The notes below the pieces were generated by a model. It searched no databases. It worked only from the letters and a program-made list of their open reading frames with translations, and had not been told where the DNA came from. Shown here piece by piece: positions 36,368-45,292 of a stretch of 54,377 nucleotides of DNA. Origin of the DNA: Aeromonas cavernicola (lineage in GTDB: Bacteria > Pseudomonadota > Gammaproteobacteria > Enterobacterales > Aeromonadaceae); the NCBI RefSeq assembly GCF_002795305.1, contig NZ_PGGC01000048.1:1-54377 (forward strand). Direction: 5' to 3'. The position numbers were made by a program, and so were the translations under genes. Each line of letters opens with the position of its first letter. Within the stretch, counting starts at the first letter, position 1.

Positions 36368-38080
36368 ATGAGTCAGCGCTTAAAAGTTCGCTCGGTTAGC
36401 AGTGCCATTGGCCGCTCGATGATCTTGATCCTCTTCATGGCCAGCCTCATTGCACTGGTGGCTATGGTGACCTTGTTCTATTCCGTCCCTGATGCCAAAG
36501 CGATTAATCTCTCCGGCTCACTGCGGATGCAGGCCTATCGAATGGCCTACGAAATCGAGCGCGGCGACAGCGTATTGGGGCGACTCGCGCAGTTTGAAGA
36601 GACGTTACATGCAGAGGAGTTGCAAGAGACGCAACGCTGGATTACGCCTGCCTCGTTACGTTACACCTACGGCGAAGTACTCAGTCAGTGGCAAGTGATG
36701 CGTGGTCATATTGCAGAGCAGACCCCCAGACGTTACACCGATAACACCGAGCAATTTGTCTCCGCCATCGACCATTTTGTTAATCAGATGCAGTATCACG
36801 TCGAATTTAAGGTACGCATGCTGGCATTGGCTGAAGGGCTAGGTCTGCTGGCCATCATCACCATCGCCTGGTTCACCGTACGATTTACCCGCCGCCAAGT
36901 CGTCGCGCCGCTGACCCAGCTGGTTCATTGCGCTCGCCAAATCCAGCGGCAAGAGTTTGATCTGACTCTTCCTCCCCACCGAGATGATGAGCTGGGGGAG
37001 TTATCACGGGCATTTGCCACCATGGCAGACGAACTAGGCAAACTCTATCGTGAGCTAGAAAACAAAGTAGAAGAGAAGACCGCTAAGCTGCAGCAAGCCA
37101 ATGACGCGCTGTCGTTTCTCTACTCTACCGCCCAGCAACTGCACGCGGCCCCACTTAGTACCCGTACCCTGATTAAACTGCTGGATAGGGCCGCAGCCCA
37201 CCAGCATATCGACCATATTCGGCTCACCCGTTTTGAGCACAATGCTATGCCAGTCTATCTCTCCGGTCGCACCGGCTGGCCTGGGGATCTTGACGCTGTG
37301 GCCAGTTTCTATCTGCAGATGGATGAACAAGAGTTCGGTCGGCTCGACATTATCAGCCAACACCCTATCGACGAGCGGTTAATTAAGAACTTCACCATGC
37401 TACTGGCACAAGTGCTGCACAAGGACCAAACCCTGCTGCAACAGCAACGGTTCCTGCTGATGGAGGAACGAGCCGTGATCGCACGTGAGCTACACGACTC
37501 CCTCGCTCAAGCGCTCTCCTACCTTAAAATTCAATCCACATTACTCAAGCGCTCCTATGCCAAAGGACAACAAGACAAGACTCAAGCTGCCATGCAGCAG
37601 ATTGATGAAGGGTTGGGTAATGCCTACACCCAGTTACGTGAATTGCTGGGGACCTTTAGATTGACCATCGGCGATGCCAATTTGGGGGAAGCCATCAGCG
37701 TGATGCTAGAACAACTTCGTCCCCAAACCTTGGCTAACATAACGCTGCATTACGGTCTATCCGACACTGACCTTGAGGCAGGACAGCACATTCATATCCT
37801 GCAACTGATCCGTGAAGCCGTGCTCAACGCCATCAAACATGCTGGGGCTACCCTGATTGATGTTAGCTGTGCGACCCTTGCCGATGGTAGCATTGAGGTT
37901 CAAGTTTCAGATGATGGGGTCGGGATCGGTCTGGCCCGATCAGCAGTCAACCATTACGGTCTAAGCATCATGAACGAGCGCGCCAGCAAGCTGCATGGTC
38001 TGTTGACCATTAGCGAGCAACAGCCCCAAGGCACCCGAGTGCATCTGACCTTCCCTACCAGCCTAACGAGAGACGTCTAA
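36368..38080 (+). CDS. narQ: Nitrate/nitrite sensor histidine kinase NarQ
   Basis: The 570-residue kinase has two membrane helices (about 17-38 and 152-172). A periplasmic nitrate-binding P-box follows the first (DAKAINLSGSLRMQAYRM, about 42-59). Then come a HAMP domain, a coiled S-helix, a GAF-like central region without the NarX cysteine cluster, and a HisKA_3 kinase. The phosphoacceptor is His376 in ARELHDSLAQ; the ATPase has EAVLNAIKHA and DDGVGIG. It overlaps narP in TAATG. Length, missing cysteines and the NarP partner favour NarQ over NarX. It should activate nap through NarP when nitrate is present. Confidence 0.9.
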   Translation: MSQRLKVRSVSSAIGRSMILILFMASLIALVAMVTLFYSVPDAKAINLSGSLRMQAYRMAYEIERGDSVLGRLAQFEETLHAEELQETQRWITPASLRYTYGEVLSQWQVMRGHIAEQTPRRYTDNTEQFVSAIDHFVNQMQYHVEFKVRMLALAEGLGLLAIITIAWFTVRFTRRQVVAPLTQLVHCARQIQRQEFDLTLPPHRDDELGELSRAFATMADELGKLYRELENKVEEKTAKLQQANDALSFLYSTAQQLHAAPLSTRTLIKLLDRAAAHQHIDHIRLTRFEHNAMPVYLSGRTGWPGDLDAVASFYLQMDEQEFGRLDIISQHPIDERLIKNFTMLLAQVLHKDQTLLQQQRFLLMEERAVIARELHDSLAQALSYLKIQSTLLKRSYAKGQQDKTQAAMQQIDEGLGNAYTQLRELLGTFRLTIGDANLGEAISVMLEQLRPQTLANITLHYGLSDTDLEAGQHIHILQLIREAVLNAIKHAGATLIDVSCATLADGSIEVQVSDDGVGIGLARSAVNHYGLSIMNERASKLHGLLTISEQQPQGTRVHLTFPTSLTRDV

Positions 38081-38718
38081 TGGACGAGATGAAATACAGT
38101 GTGCTAGTGGTAGATGACCATCCCCTCATGCGTAAAGGGATAGTCCAGTTACTCGCACTGGAAGAGAACATGGAGATCACCGGTGAAGCGTCTAACGGTA
38201 CCGACGCACTGGCATTAGCTAAGGAATTCGAGCCCGACCTTATCTTGCTGGATCTGAACATGAAGGGACTCTCGGGTCTCGACACCCTCAAAGCACTCCG
38301 AGCTGAAGAGATCACCTCTCGGGTCGTGATCTTAACCGTGTCGGATGCTCGCCAAGATGTGACGGCCCTACTCAAGGCGGGAGCAGATGGCTACCTGCTC
38401 AAGGATACTGAGCCGGACCTGCTGCTGGCCCAACTGGCAGATGTGATGACCGGCAAGCAGATCCTGAGCGAACCCCTGCGCCCCTATCTGGAAAATATCT
38501 ACGAGCTCGATCACCTGCAACAGAAACTGGACAGCTTAACGCGCCGCGAAATGCAAATTTTGCGTGAAATTGCAAAGGGCCTTTCCAACAAACAGGTCGC
38601 TTCCGTCCTGCATATCTCCGAAGGTACCGTGAAAGTTCACGTTAAAAGTTTGCTCAAAAAGCTTGAGGCACAGAGCCGAGTGGAAGCCGCTGTCATCTAT
38701 CTCGAACAACGCAGTTAA
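38080..38718 (+). CDS. narP: Nitrate/nitrite response regulator NarP
   Basis: The 212-residue regulator has a receiver domain (VVDDHPLMRKG, phospho-Asp in ILLDLNMKGLSGLDT, ILTVSDA, GADGYLLKDTEP). A LuxR-type helix-turn-helix follows (LTRREMQILREIAKGLSNKQVA, then SEGTVKVHVKSLLKKL). It tracks E. coli NarP throughout. Its likely targets are the napF promoter 3 kb away and other nitrate-response genes. Confidence 0.93.
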   Translation: MDEMKYSVLVVDDHPLMRKGIVQLLALEENMEITGEASNGTDALALAKEFEPDLILLDLNMKGLSGLDTLKALRAEEITSRVVILTVSDARQDVTALLKAGADGYLLKDTEPDLLLAQLADVMTGKQILSEPLRPYLENIYELDHLQQKLDSLTRREMQILREIAKGLSNKQVASVLHISEGTVKVHVKSLLKKLEAQSRVEAAVIYLEQRS

Positions 38719-38741
38719 CACCCCCCCAGATTGCCAGATCT

Positions 38742-38765
38742 AAAGCCACCTCAGTGGCTTTTTTT
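38742..38765 (+). terminator. Terminator of narQP
   Basis: AAGCCAC and GTGGCTT pair around a CTCA loop and are followed by seven T. It is 24 bases past the narP stop. Confidence 0.93.
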
Positions 38766-38824
38766 ATGTCCTGGCACAATCAGTGCATTGGCATCCTCAT
38801 ACCAGACTGAATGGAGGATGGTAC

Positions 38825-39397
38825 ATGAAACTTCAACCTTTGGTGCTGTTCCCTCAACCATCCCACATACTGCCCGGTGGCAAGCTTCCTCTGCGTCTGT
38901 TTGAGGGCAGTCACCTACAGATGCTCAAAGAGTCATTCATCAATGATCAAGGGTTTGGCATCGTGATGGAAGAGTCCACCTCATCCGGACAATCAGGGCG
39001 GATCTTACCGGTCGGTACCCGAGTCACCGTCACTGATTTTTATACTCTCAATGATGGGCAACTTGGCGTGACTGTATTTGGTCTCGAACGGTTTTGCATC
39101 CATCAGTTAGAAACCGATGCAGCGGGCGTGCGCCGGGCACAGGTTGAGTTGCTGCCCAATTGGCCAAGCATTCATTCCGACTTTCATGACAAGCGGTTGG
39201 TGAATCGTTTGCGTGAGGTGTTTGAACAATATCCGGAGTTAGACGAGCTCTATCCCGAAAAGTGTTTTGAAGATGCGGCTTGGCTGTGCCAACGCTGGCT
39301 AGAAATCTTACCGATGCCGATTTATGAAAAACAGATGTTGATTGCCAAGCAAAATAGCGAAGCCGCTCGCATATTCCTTCATCGCTTAATCGCGTGA
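38825..39397 (+). CDS. Stand-alone LON-substrate-binding-domain protein
   Basis: The 190-residue protein consists of the N-terminal domain of Lon protease only: LVLFPQPSHILPGGKLPLRLFE at its start, then GFGIVM, LPVGTRVTVTDFYTL and GQLGVTVFGLERF, and a helical tail. No AAA or protease domain follows. The role is not known; such domains recognise substrate proteins. GGAGG lies nine bases before the ATG at 38825; the frame begins 14 codons upstream. Confidence 0.9.
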   Translation: MKLQPLVLFPQPSHILPGGKLPLRLFEGSHLQMLKESFINDQGFGIVMEESTSSGQSGRILPVGTRVTVTDFYTLNDGQLGVTVFGLERFCIHQLETDAAGVRRAQVELLPNWPSIHSDFHDKRLVNRLREVFEQYPELDELYPEKCFEDAAWLCQRWLEILPMPIYEKQMLIAKQNSEAARIFLHRLIA

Positions 39398-39617
39398 GCA
39401 GGCTGCAATTTTCAAAATGCAAATAATCCGATAATAGAAACGCCACTTTCGCATTTTGCGAAAAAATAACAACGTGATGGTGGCGAGATGTGGAGCAAGC
39501 CGCAATATTAAGCGGCTAACGTTGAACAGCAAAGAGTCATAAAAACTGGCACGCTTTTTTCATATAGCCTACTACAACCCGATTTATCCCGTGCTCTCTT
39601 CAGTTATTGCTGAAGAT
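39398..39617. other. Intergenic stretch with two hairpins
   Basis: No gene. TTTCGCA / TGCGAAA around 39449-39465 and AGCCGC / GCGGCT at 39498-39517 can each form short hairpins. Function is not apparent, and a small RNA is possible but there is no independent evidence. Confidence 0.35.
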
Positions 39618-39648
39618 ATGGTCAACCACCCAGTTGACCATTTTTTTT
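39618..39648 (+). terminator. Plus-strand terminator between convergent genes
   Basis: ATGGTCAAC and GTTGACCAT form a perfect 9-bp stem with a CACCCA loop, followed on the plus strand by eight T. It ends transcripts coming from the LON-domain gene side, 220 bases upstream, and may also stop the opposing kinase transcript. Confidence 0.85.
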
Positions 39649-41755
39649 ATTCGCGGGTTAGCGAAGACGAGGCAAAATGACGCTGCAGACACTCTCTTAA
39701 ACGCAGTAACGTAATGGGCTTGGCCAGAAAGTCATCCATGCCCTGTGCAAGGCATCTGGCTTTATCTTCCGCCATCGCATTCGCCGTTAACGCAATAATC
39801 GGCATCCTATATCCCTGCATTCTCAGCTGTTGCGTTGCCTCCAAGCCATCCATCAACGGCATTCGCATATCCATAAGCACCACATCAGGCGTCTGTTCAC
39901 TCACTTGGGTTAATGCCTCTAACCCATTGGCGGCAACCCGAACCTTATTAACCAATTTTTTCAACATCAGTGACACCACTAATTGGTTCACCGGACTGTC
40001 CTCTACTACGAGTACGTCCCATGGCAGCACCGTTGGCACACTTTCCTCCAGCTCTACATGAGGGGAGGCAAGGCACGCCATGCCCGGTAACTCAAACCAG
40101 AAGCAGCTTCCTTTGCCCAGCTCACTCTCTAGGTAGATATCGCCCCCCATCATTTGTACTAGGCGCTGACTGATGGCAAGACCGAGCCCAGTCCCAGCAA
40201 AACGCCGCGTGGTGGAGTTATCAACTTGGGAGAAAGGGGTAAAAAGTAACGCTTGGTCAGATACAGCAATCCCGATTCCGGTGTCTTTGACTGACACTCG
40301 TAGTGTGTCCTGCTGCCAGCTTAATTGCAGAGTCACCTCACCATGTTCGGTAAATTTCACTGCATTGCTCAGTAAGTTACCCATGACTTGAGACAACCTG
40401 ACTGCGTCACCTTGTAGCTCGGTAGGCACCTCGTCATCTAAAGCCCATGACAGCCGAATCCCTTTGGCATTAGCGGATACCATCAAGGGTGCCATCAGGG
40501 CTTGGCAAAGCTGAGCGGGTCGCAAGGGCTCACAACGAAAACTCAGGGTCTGGGACTCAATTTTCGAAAAATCGAGCACATCATCCAGAATGGTCTGTAA
40601 CAAATTTGCCGAATGAGTGGCATGACCTAATAAACCTTGTTGCTGAGGGTCTAGGTCGGCATGTTGCAACAGATCGAGCATACCGAGCACCGCATTCATA
40701 GGAGACCGTATTTCATGGGTCATCATAGCCAGAAACTCTGATTTCGCACGGTTCGCCGCTTCTGCAGCATCCCGAGCTCGCGCGAGCTCCTGCTCACGCT
40801 CAATTTGGTGACTGACATCACGCGCAGTTCCACGATAACCACTAAACAGGCCATCAACATCGAAGCTCGGCTCGGCACTGAGTTCCATCCAGTGGGGCCC
40901 CGCCGCTAAGGCTATCTGCAACCGCATCGCTTTGATTGGTTGATGTTGTTCGATCAGGTGCCGACAGGTCTTCCACTCAGGGCTCTGAGCATCGCAGGCA
41001 TAATCATACAGAGTCGGTCGGTCTATAGGCTCAGCCATCTCGTCCAGATGACCGGGTACTGAGGTATAGCTAAGTCGATGAGCGCAATCTGTCTCCCAGA
41101 ACCAATCTGATGACATGGCGGCAAAACTGCGAAAGCGGCGTTCACTGGCCTGCAGCGCCTGAGTCTTTAACGCCACCAGATCTTGTAGCCGAGCGCGATA
41201 AGTAATATTGACTAACGCCTGAGACACTAAAGGACGACAGCGCTGCATTGCCGCTTTACTGGTCAGGTCAAACGCTCCCGCTTGGTGATGCCGGCACACA
41301 ATGATGGCGGTGAAACCGGGTGCTTGCAGGCCAGTCAGCATGACGCTAGCCCAACCAGGCTGAGTGACTAGCGACGTGAACTCGGTTAACTGAGCAGGGT
41401 CATAAATCACCAGCGTATCGCCTGCTATTGCACGAGCAAACAAGGGCGTTAACGACCAGCATCGTCCTATCTCTGTGGCTTCGGTGCTGAGCTGGGTCAT
41501 GCCTTGGCCCTCTTCCCACGCCACTACATCGGCCTGAGCAAAGCCGATAAACGGTTGCAGTACGGCAATCAACCCCTCTAGCACTTGCTCTAGGGTTTGG
41601 GCATCCGCTAGGGTGGCCACTCCCGCCAGCAGGGTTTGTGACTCTTGACGATATTTTGCTTCCCGCTCACGGCAACGCAGTAAATCAGCCATGGCCATCT
41701 GTAATTTATCGCCAAGGATTTCTAATTCGCTGCTGCCCTGGATCTTGTTGTTCAT
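39647..41755 (-). CDS. Hybrid sensor histidine kinase linked to a FIST sensor
   Basis: The 702-residue soluble kinase has a GAF-like region (about 45-200), a coiled linker, a PAS/PAC domain (about 215-330), a HisKA domain with its His near residue 347 (MTHEIRSPMNAVLGM), a HATPase domain (GNLLSNAVKFTEHG, DTGIGI, GTGLGLAIS), and a C-terminal receiver (VVEDSPVNQ, phospho-Asp near 629 in VLMDMRMPLMDG). The phosphate should pass to a separate Hpt protein, and one lies at 43984. It follows the FIST gene with the stop in TTGAATCC; I use the ATG at 41755, while a TTG at 41764 overlaps the FIST stop. Kinases in this position beside NosP-type FIST proteins sense nitric oxide. Confidence 0.9.
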   Translation of the reverse strand: MNNKIQGSSELEILGDKLQMAMADLLRCREREAKYRQESQTLLAGVATLADAQTLEQVLEGLIAVLQPFIGFAQADVVAWEEGQGMTQLSTEATEIGRCWSLTPLFARAIAGDTLVIYDPAQLTEFTSLVTQPGWASVMLTGLQAPGFTAIIVCRHHQAGAFDLTSKAAMQRCRPLVSQALVNITYRARLQDLVALKTQALQASERRFRSFAAMSSDWFWETDCAHRLSYTSVPGHLDEMAEPIDRPTLYDYACDAQSPEWKTCRHLIEQHQPIKAMRLQIALAAGPHWMELSAEPSFDVDGLFSGYRGTARDVSHQIEREQELARARDAAEAANRAKSEFLAMMTHEIRSPMNAVLGMLDLLQHADLDPQQQGLLGHATHSANLLQTILDDVLDFSKIESQTLSFRCEPLRPAQLCQALMAPLMVSANAKGIRLSWALDDEVPTELQGDAVRLSQVMGNLLSNAVKFTEHGEVTLQLSWQQDTLRVSVKDTGIGIAVSDQALLFTPFSQVDNSTTRRFAGTGLGLAISQRLVQMMGGDIYLESELGKGSCFWFELPGMACLASPHVELEESVPTVLPWDVLVVEDSPVNQLVVSLMLKKLVNKVRVAANGLEALTQVSEQTPDVVLMDMRMPLMDGLEATQQLRMQGYRMPIIALTANAMAEDKARCLAQGMDDFLAKPITLLRLRECLQRHFASSSLTRE

Positions 41756-41760
41756 AGGAT

Positions 41761-42942
41761 TCAATAATCCAAGAAAATAACGCTCGATATCATCAAATTG
41801 CCATGGGCTAACTCGCCATGGGGCAAACGCCCTTGCTCACCAAAGGTAAAGGGGGTAATAAACGGGATGCCCCCAAGCTGCGCCTGACAATGTGCCGTGA
41901 ATTGCCCCATGACCTCTTCTAATGCCAGACGACAGCCCGCACAAAAGATGATCAGCGCACCAACCGGCCGCAACTTAGCATCCATGCCATATTCGGGTTC
42001 GATGCGAATCGCATTGATACTGCGCTGTAATAGTCCCTCTTGACTGCTGGCCATCATCAAGAGCCGCTCTCCTTGCCGCACATCAGTGAACAGGCGCAGT
42101 CCACCCCGGGCCGTGACGGCTTCAGGGTGGGATAACTTGTAATAAGCAACCCCGTCAAGCTGGCCAACTTCACGAGCCAATGGAGATAAGGTGGTTTGTC
42201 GTAAAATAGGTCCAACCGGCCAACGTTCATGATGTCCGCACCAACCGGCATACACCTCTGCCGCTGGCTGATGATCGATGGTGATAACTTCCCGCCCTTC
42301 TGATGCCGTGATCATGCCGCCAAATTCGGCTGGCATGTAGCCTGATTGAAACTGAAATGCCAACTGACAATCAGGATAAAAGACGGCCAGCACCACGCCT
42401 TGCTGCCAACTACCCTCATCCCAGCACAGTTGCCACTCACCCGCTACGCGATTATCAGCGGCAGACCCCCCTATCACCGGGACTGAGGTCCCCAGCTCCG
42501 CATCAATGCACGCTAATGAGGCCTCTTCTTGACCTGGGCTGGTATGCAGCAATATGAGCTGAGGCAACTCACCGGGCCGACCACACGCCTTCATCGCATC
42601 GCGCAGTAGCTGCTTTACATCCACTCGCTCCCCACACTGTCCCGCAACCCCGTAGCTACCTTGTTCGTCATAACAGGCCGCGACAGCGACCCCCCAGCCT
42701 TGGCTGACATGATGACCATGCTCCGTCATAACACCCCCACACGAGCTGCAGCCCACAAGTTTGGTCGTCGGAAGCTGACGTTTGATCTCTTGCCGTAGCG
42801 TGTTTCCATCGTGAGATTGGGTAAAATAGAGCAGCAGTAGCGAAGGGATGAGACTGGAGGTGGCTAATAACTGTGCGCACACGTCTTGCGCGGCCTGCTC
42901 AGAATGCTCAGCGAGGGAGTAAACTGTTAGAAATTTCAACAC
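41761..42942 (-). CDS. FIST-domain signal protein (NosP-like)
   Basis: The 393-residue protein has the FIST N domain (about 30-230; VGCSSCGGVMT, VIGGSAADNR) and the FIST C domain (about 235-370; ending in TPFTFGEQGRL). FIST proteins of the NosP group bind heme and nitric oxide and regulate a co-encoded histidine kinase, the layout found here. Heme binding cannot be read from sequence with certainty. The start is GTG with AAGGAGACA directly upstream. It is divergent from the YvcK-like gene. Confidence 0.88.
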   Translation of the reverse strand: MLKFLTVYSLAEHSEQAAQDVCAQLLATSSLIPSLLLLYFTQSHDGNTLRQEIKRQLPTTKLVGCSSCGGVMTEHGHHVSQGWGVAVAACYDEQGSYGVAGQCGERVDVKQLLRDAMKACGRPGELPQLILLHTSPGQEEASLACIDAELGTSVPVIGGSAADNRVAGEWQLCWDEGSWQQGVVLAVFYPDCQLAFQFQSGYMPAEFGGMITASEGREVITIDHQPAAEVYAGWCGHHERWPVGPILRQTTLSPLAREVGQLDGVAYYKLSHPEAVTARGGLRLFTDVRQGERLLMMASSQEGLLQRSINAIRIEPEYGMDAKLRPVGALIIFCAGCRLALEEVMGQFTAHCQAQLGGIPFITPFTFGEQGRLPHGELAHGNLMISSVIFLDY

Positions 42943-43057
42943 TGTCTCCTTGTGTCATTCAATATCATTGATAAGCAAAAACCGTACCCTTATCAAATAA
43001 TTATCTAACATCACCTGCTAGCATCAGTGATCAAAGCCCAACGATAGTGAGAGCCTT

Positions 43058-43993
43058 ATGTGGCAAAAAAACATCAATGATTTTAACCGAGTCGTTGCTA
43101 TTGGCGGCGGCCACGGCATGGGACGCGTACTCTCATCCCTCTCTTTTCTTGGGCAGCGATTAACCGGCATTGTCACTACCACTGATAACGGCGGATCCAC
43201 TGGGCGATTGCGCCAGAGCCAAGCGTGTATTGCTTGGGGGGATCTTCGTAACTGCCTCAATCAACTGGTCACAGACCCCAGCATTGGTAGCCTGCTCTTC
43301 GAATATCGCTTCGCAGGAGATGGCGAGCTCGCTGGCCATAATCTCGGCAATTTGATGCTGTTGGCCCTAGATAGTCTCTGTGTTCGCCCACTGGATGCCA
43401 TCAAGCTTATTAGTGACATGTTAAAAATAGAGTCTCAACTATTACCCATGTCAGAACAACCGACTGATCTCTGTGCACATATGGCGTGCGGCAGCGAGGC
43501 TTTTGGCGAAGTATCAATCGACCAGTTGGATATCCCCCCTTTGTCATTGAGACTGATACCCGAGGTGCAGGCAACCAGAGAAGCCGTGCAAGCCCTACAG
43601 CAAGCAGAGCTGATTATTCTAGGGCCTGGCAGTTTTCTGACCTCCATTATGCCGCCTTTACTGCTAGCTGAAATCGGGAGAGCCATCAACGAGAGCGATG
43701 CCCTTGTGGTTTTCATTGGTAATCTCGTTGCCGAACACGGCCCAGCCCGCCATCTCGACTTAGCCGCGCAGTGTCGTTGGCTGGAATCAAGAATTGGCCA
43801 TGGGCGGGTCAACGCTATCCTTGCCCCCCCGGGGGAGTATCAGATGACAGAGTGGCATGATCGCCTGATCCAAGCCGATATGTGCGAGGCTGAGCTGCAG
43901 CACCGCCATGACCGGTTCAAACTAAAACAGGCGTTGGATAACACCATCCAACAACTGATGAGCCAACGTGGACTGGCCTGTCATCACACATAG
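43058..43993 (+). CDS. yvcK: YvcK/CofD-like protein (YbhK family)
   Basis: The 311-residue protein shows the YvcK start VVAIGGGHGMGRVLSSL, TTTDNGGSTGRLR, GDLRNCLNQL, GHNLGNLMLLALDSL and ILGPGSFLTSIMPPLL. In Bacillus, YvcK binds UDP-GlcNAc and affects cell shape and growth on gluconeogenic carbon sources; E. coli YbhK is a homologue of unclear role. Its 3' end overlaps the convergent Hpt gene by ten bases (43984-43993). Confidence 0.92.
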   Translation: MWQKNINDFNRVVAIGGGHGMGRVLSSLSFLGQRLTGIVTTTDNGGSTGRLRQSQACIAWGDLRNCLNQLVTDPSIGSLLFEYRFAGDGELAGHNLGNLMLLALDSLCVRPLDAIKLISDMLKIESQLLPMSEQPTDLCAHMACGSEAFGEVSIDQLDIPPLSLRLIPEVQATREAVQALQQAELIILGPGSFLTSIMPPLLLAEIGRAINESDALVVFIGNLVAEHGPARHLDLAAQCRWLESRIGHGRVNAILAPPGEYQMTEWHDRLIQADMCEAELQHRHDRFKLKQALDNTIQQLMSQRGLACHHT

Positions 43994-44319
43994 TCAGCCA
44001 ATAGTGCTAACACCTGGGGCAGTGATTGCTCCAGCAAGAGCAGCTGATTCAACGCTTCAGTAGCATTTTCCTGCTTGCTGGCGGCTTCTAAGCCCATCAA
44101 CTGCTGGTAACTTGGCATTGCACCATAGCTACCACAGGATGATTTCATGCTGTGAGCCACTCTCGCTAGTGCATCCCATTCACCTTGTTCATAAAGCGGT
44201 CTAAGCTGGCTCAGCTGTTCACCAACTTCTTCGATAAATACCGCAATGATCACGGGCATCATCTCCTGCCCGATATCTTCAGCTAATTGCTGTAACACCT
44301 TGCGATCAACCCACTCCAT
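43984..44319 (-). CDS. Histidine phosphotransfer (Hpt) protein
   Basis: The 111-residue helical protein has the Hpt signature AHSMKSSCGSYGA with the phosphoacceptor histidine at about residue 56, and helices before and after typical of the four-helix Hpt fold. It should relay phosphate from a hybrid kinase receiver to a response regulator. The hybrid kinase at 39647 lacks its own Hpt domain and is the nearest candidate partner. GAGGGG precedes the ATG at 44319; the frame opens six codons earlier. Confidence 0.88.
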   Translation of the reverse strand: MEWVDRKVLQQLAEDIGQEMMPVIIAVFIEEVGEQLSQLRPLYEQGEWDALARVAHSMKSSCGSYGAMPSYQQLMGLEAASKQENATEALNQLLLLEQSLPQVLALLADYV

Positions 44320-44850
44320 TGGGCACCCCTCAAACAATATTCAGACCGATTGACTCTAGGCTACTTCACTACCACTAAAACACCATCAATATCAACAACA
44401 GGCCAAAAAACATGCCAATCCAGTCTAAGACTTTATCGTGTTTATCCAAAATAAACGTTAAATCAATGGATTATTGTTCAGGTCACGACGTGTCTAGATG
44501 ATGAATCTAGCTCGCTGATAGTCACAAGAGACAGACCTGCGATCAGTCAGTACCTATCACCACCGCTTGCACTGTCATTAGCGAGAGGATGGTCTTACGG
44601 CTCACTGCCATCGGCAGGCACCACCACGTCATCACCCTCTATGTTGATGACGATGCACCACGAGTCATCCGCATGATGGGTTGGAAACATAGGGGAAGGG
44701 AAGAGCAATAAGAGGAAAGAGGATGTTATTGAGAATAAAACCAGCAAAGCAGCAGTGGGGCGTCAATCACCAAGAGCACTATGATGCAGCACATAGCAAC
44801 CATCGCTTAGCGATCACATCGTTTGGATACCACGCAAAATAATGATTTTA
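44320..44850. other. Gene-poor stretch before the tRNA genes
   Basis: No well-supported gene. A 31-codon minus-strand frame at 44595-44690 (MFPTHHADDSW...) has protein-like composition but a pyrimidine-rich upstream stretch with no ribosome binding site. I therefore do not call it as a CDS. The right edge (about 44820-44850) follows the 3' end of tRNA-Cys and shows no clear terminator. Confidence 0.35.
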
Positions 44851-44924
44851 TGGAGGCACGTTCCGGAGTCGAACCGGACTAAACGGATTTGCAATCCGCT
44901 GCATAACCGCTTTGCTAACGCGCC
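44851..44924 (-). tRNA. cysT: tRNA-Cys (GCA)
   Basis: The 74-base minus-strand sequence folds into a standard cloverleaf: acceptor GGCGCGT / ACGTGCC with one G-U pair, anticodon loop TTGCAAA with anticodon GCA, T-loop GGTTCGA, and an encoded CCA end. It closely resembles E. coli cysT and lies 54 bases downstream of tRNA-Gly on the same strand, as in the E. coli gly-cys tRNA operon. Confidence 0.97.
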
Positions 44925-44978
44925 ATGTCGAGGGACGAACATTTTTTACGAATGTTCACTGCTAAAGCAGTGAGAGAT

Positions 44979-45054
<76 letters not shown>

Positions 45055-45292
45055 GTAAGTGCTGAGTGCCACCTTGGTGACAACGACGCGCATTCTATAT
45101 GGCGTAAGAGCACTAATACAACCTTTTTTTCGCTATCTGGCTGCGTTTGTTCAGGGTTTAAACGTGTTGAGCAAAATTAGCGCACTCATTGTGATATGCT
45201 GAACGAATTTCAGATAAAGTCATTGAAAAGATTATGTTTTAGTTTAAGACTTGAGCAGCTTAGTAACCGGATTCTCAATTGAAAGTCGCCTG

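Noticed and set aside
44595-44690. 31-codon minus-strand frame with protein-like composition
   Set aside because: Upstream sequence is pyrimidine-rich with no ribosome binding site; too short to support alone.
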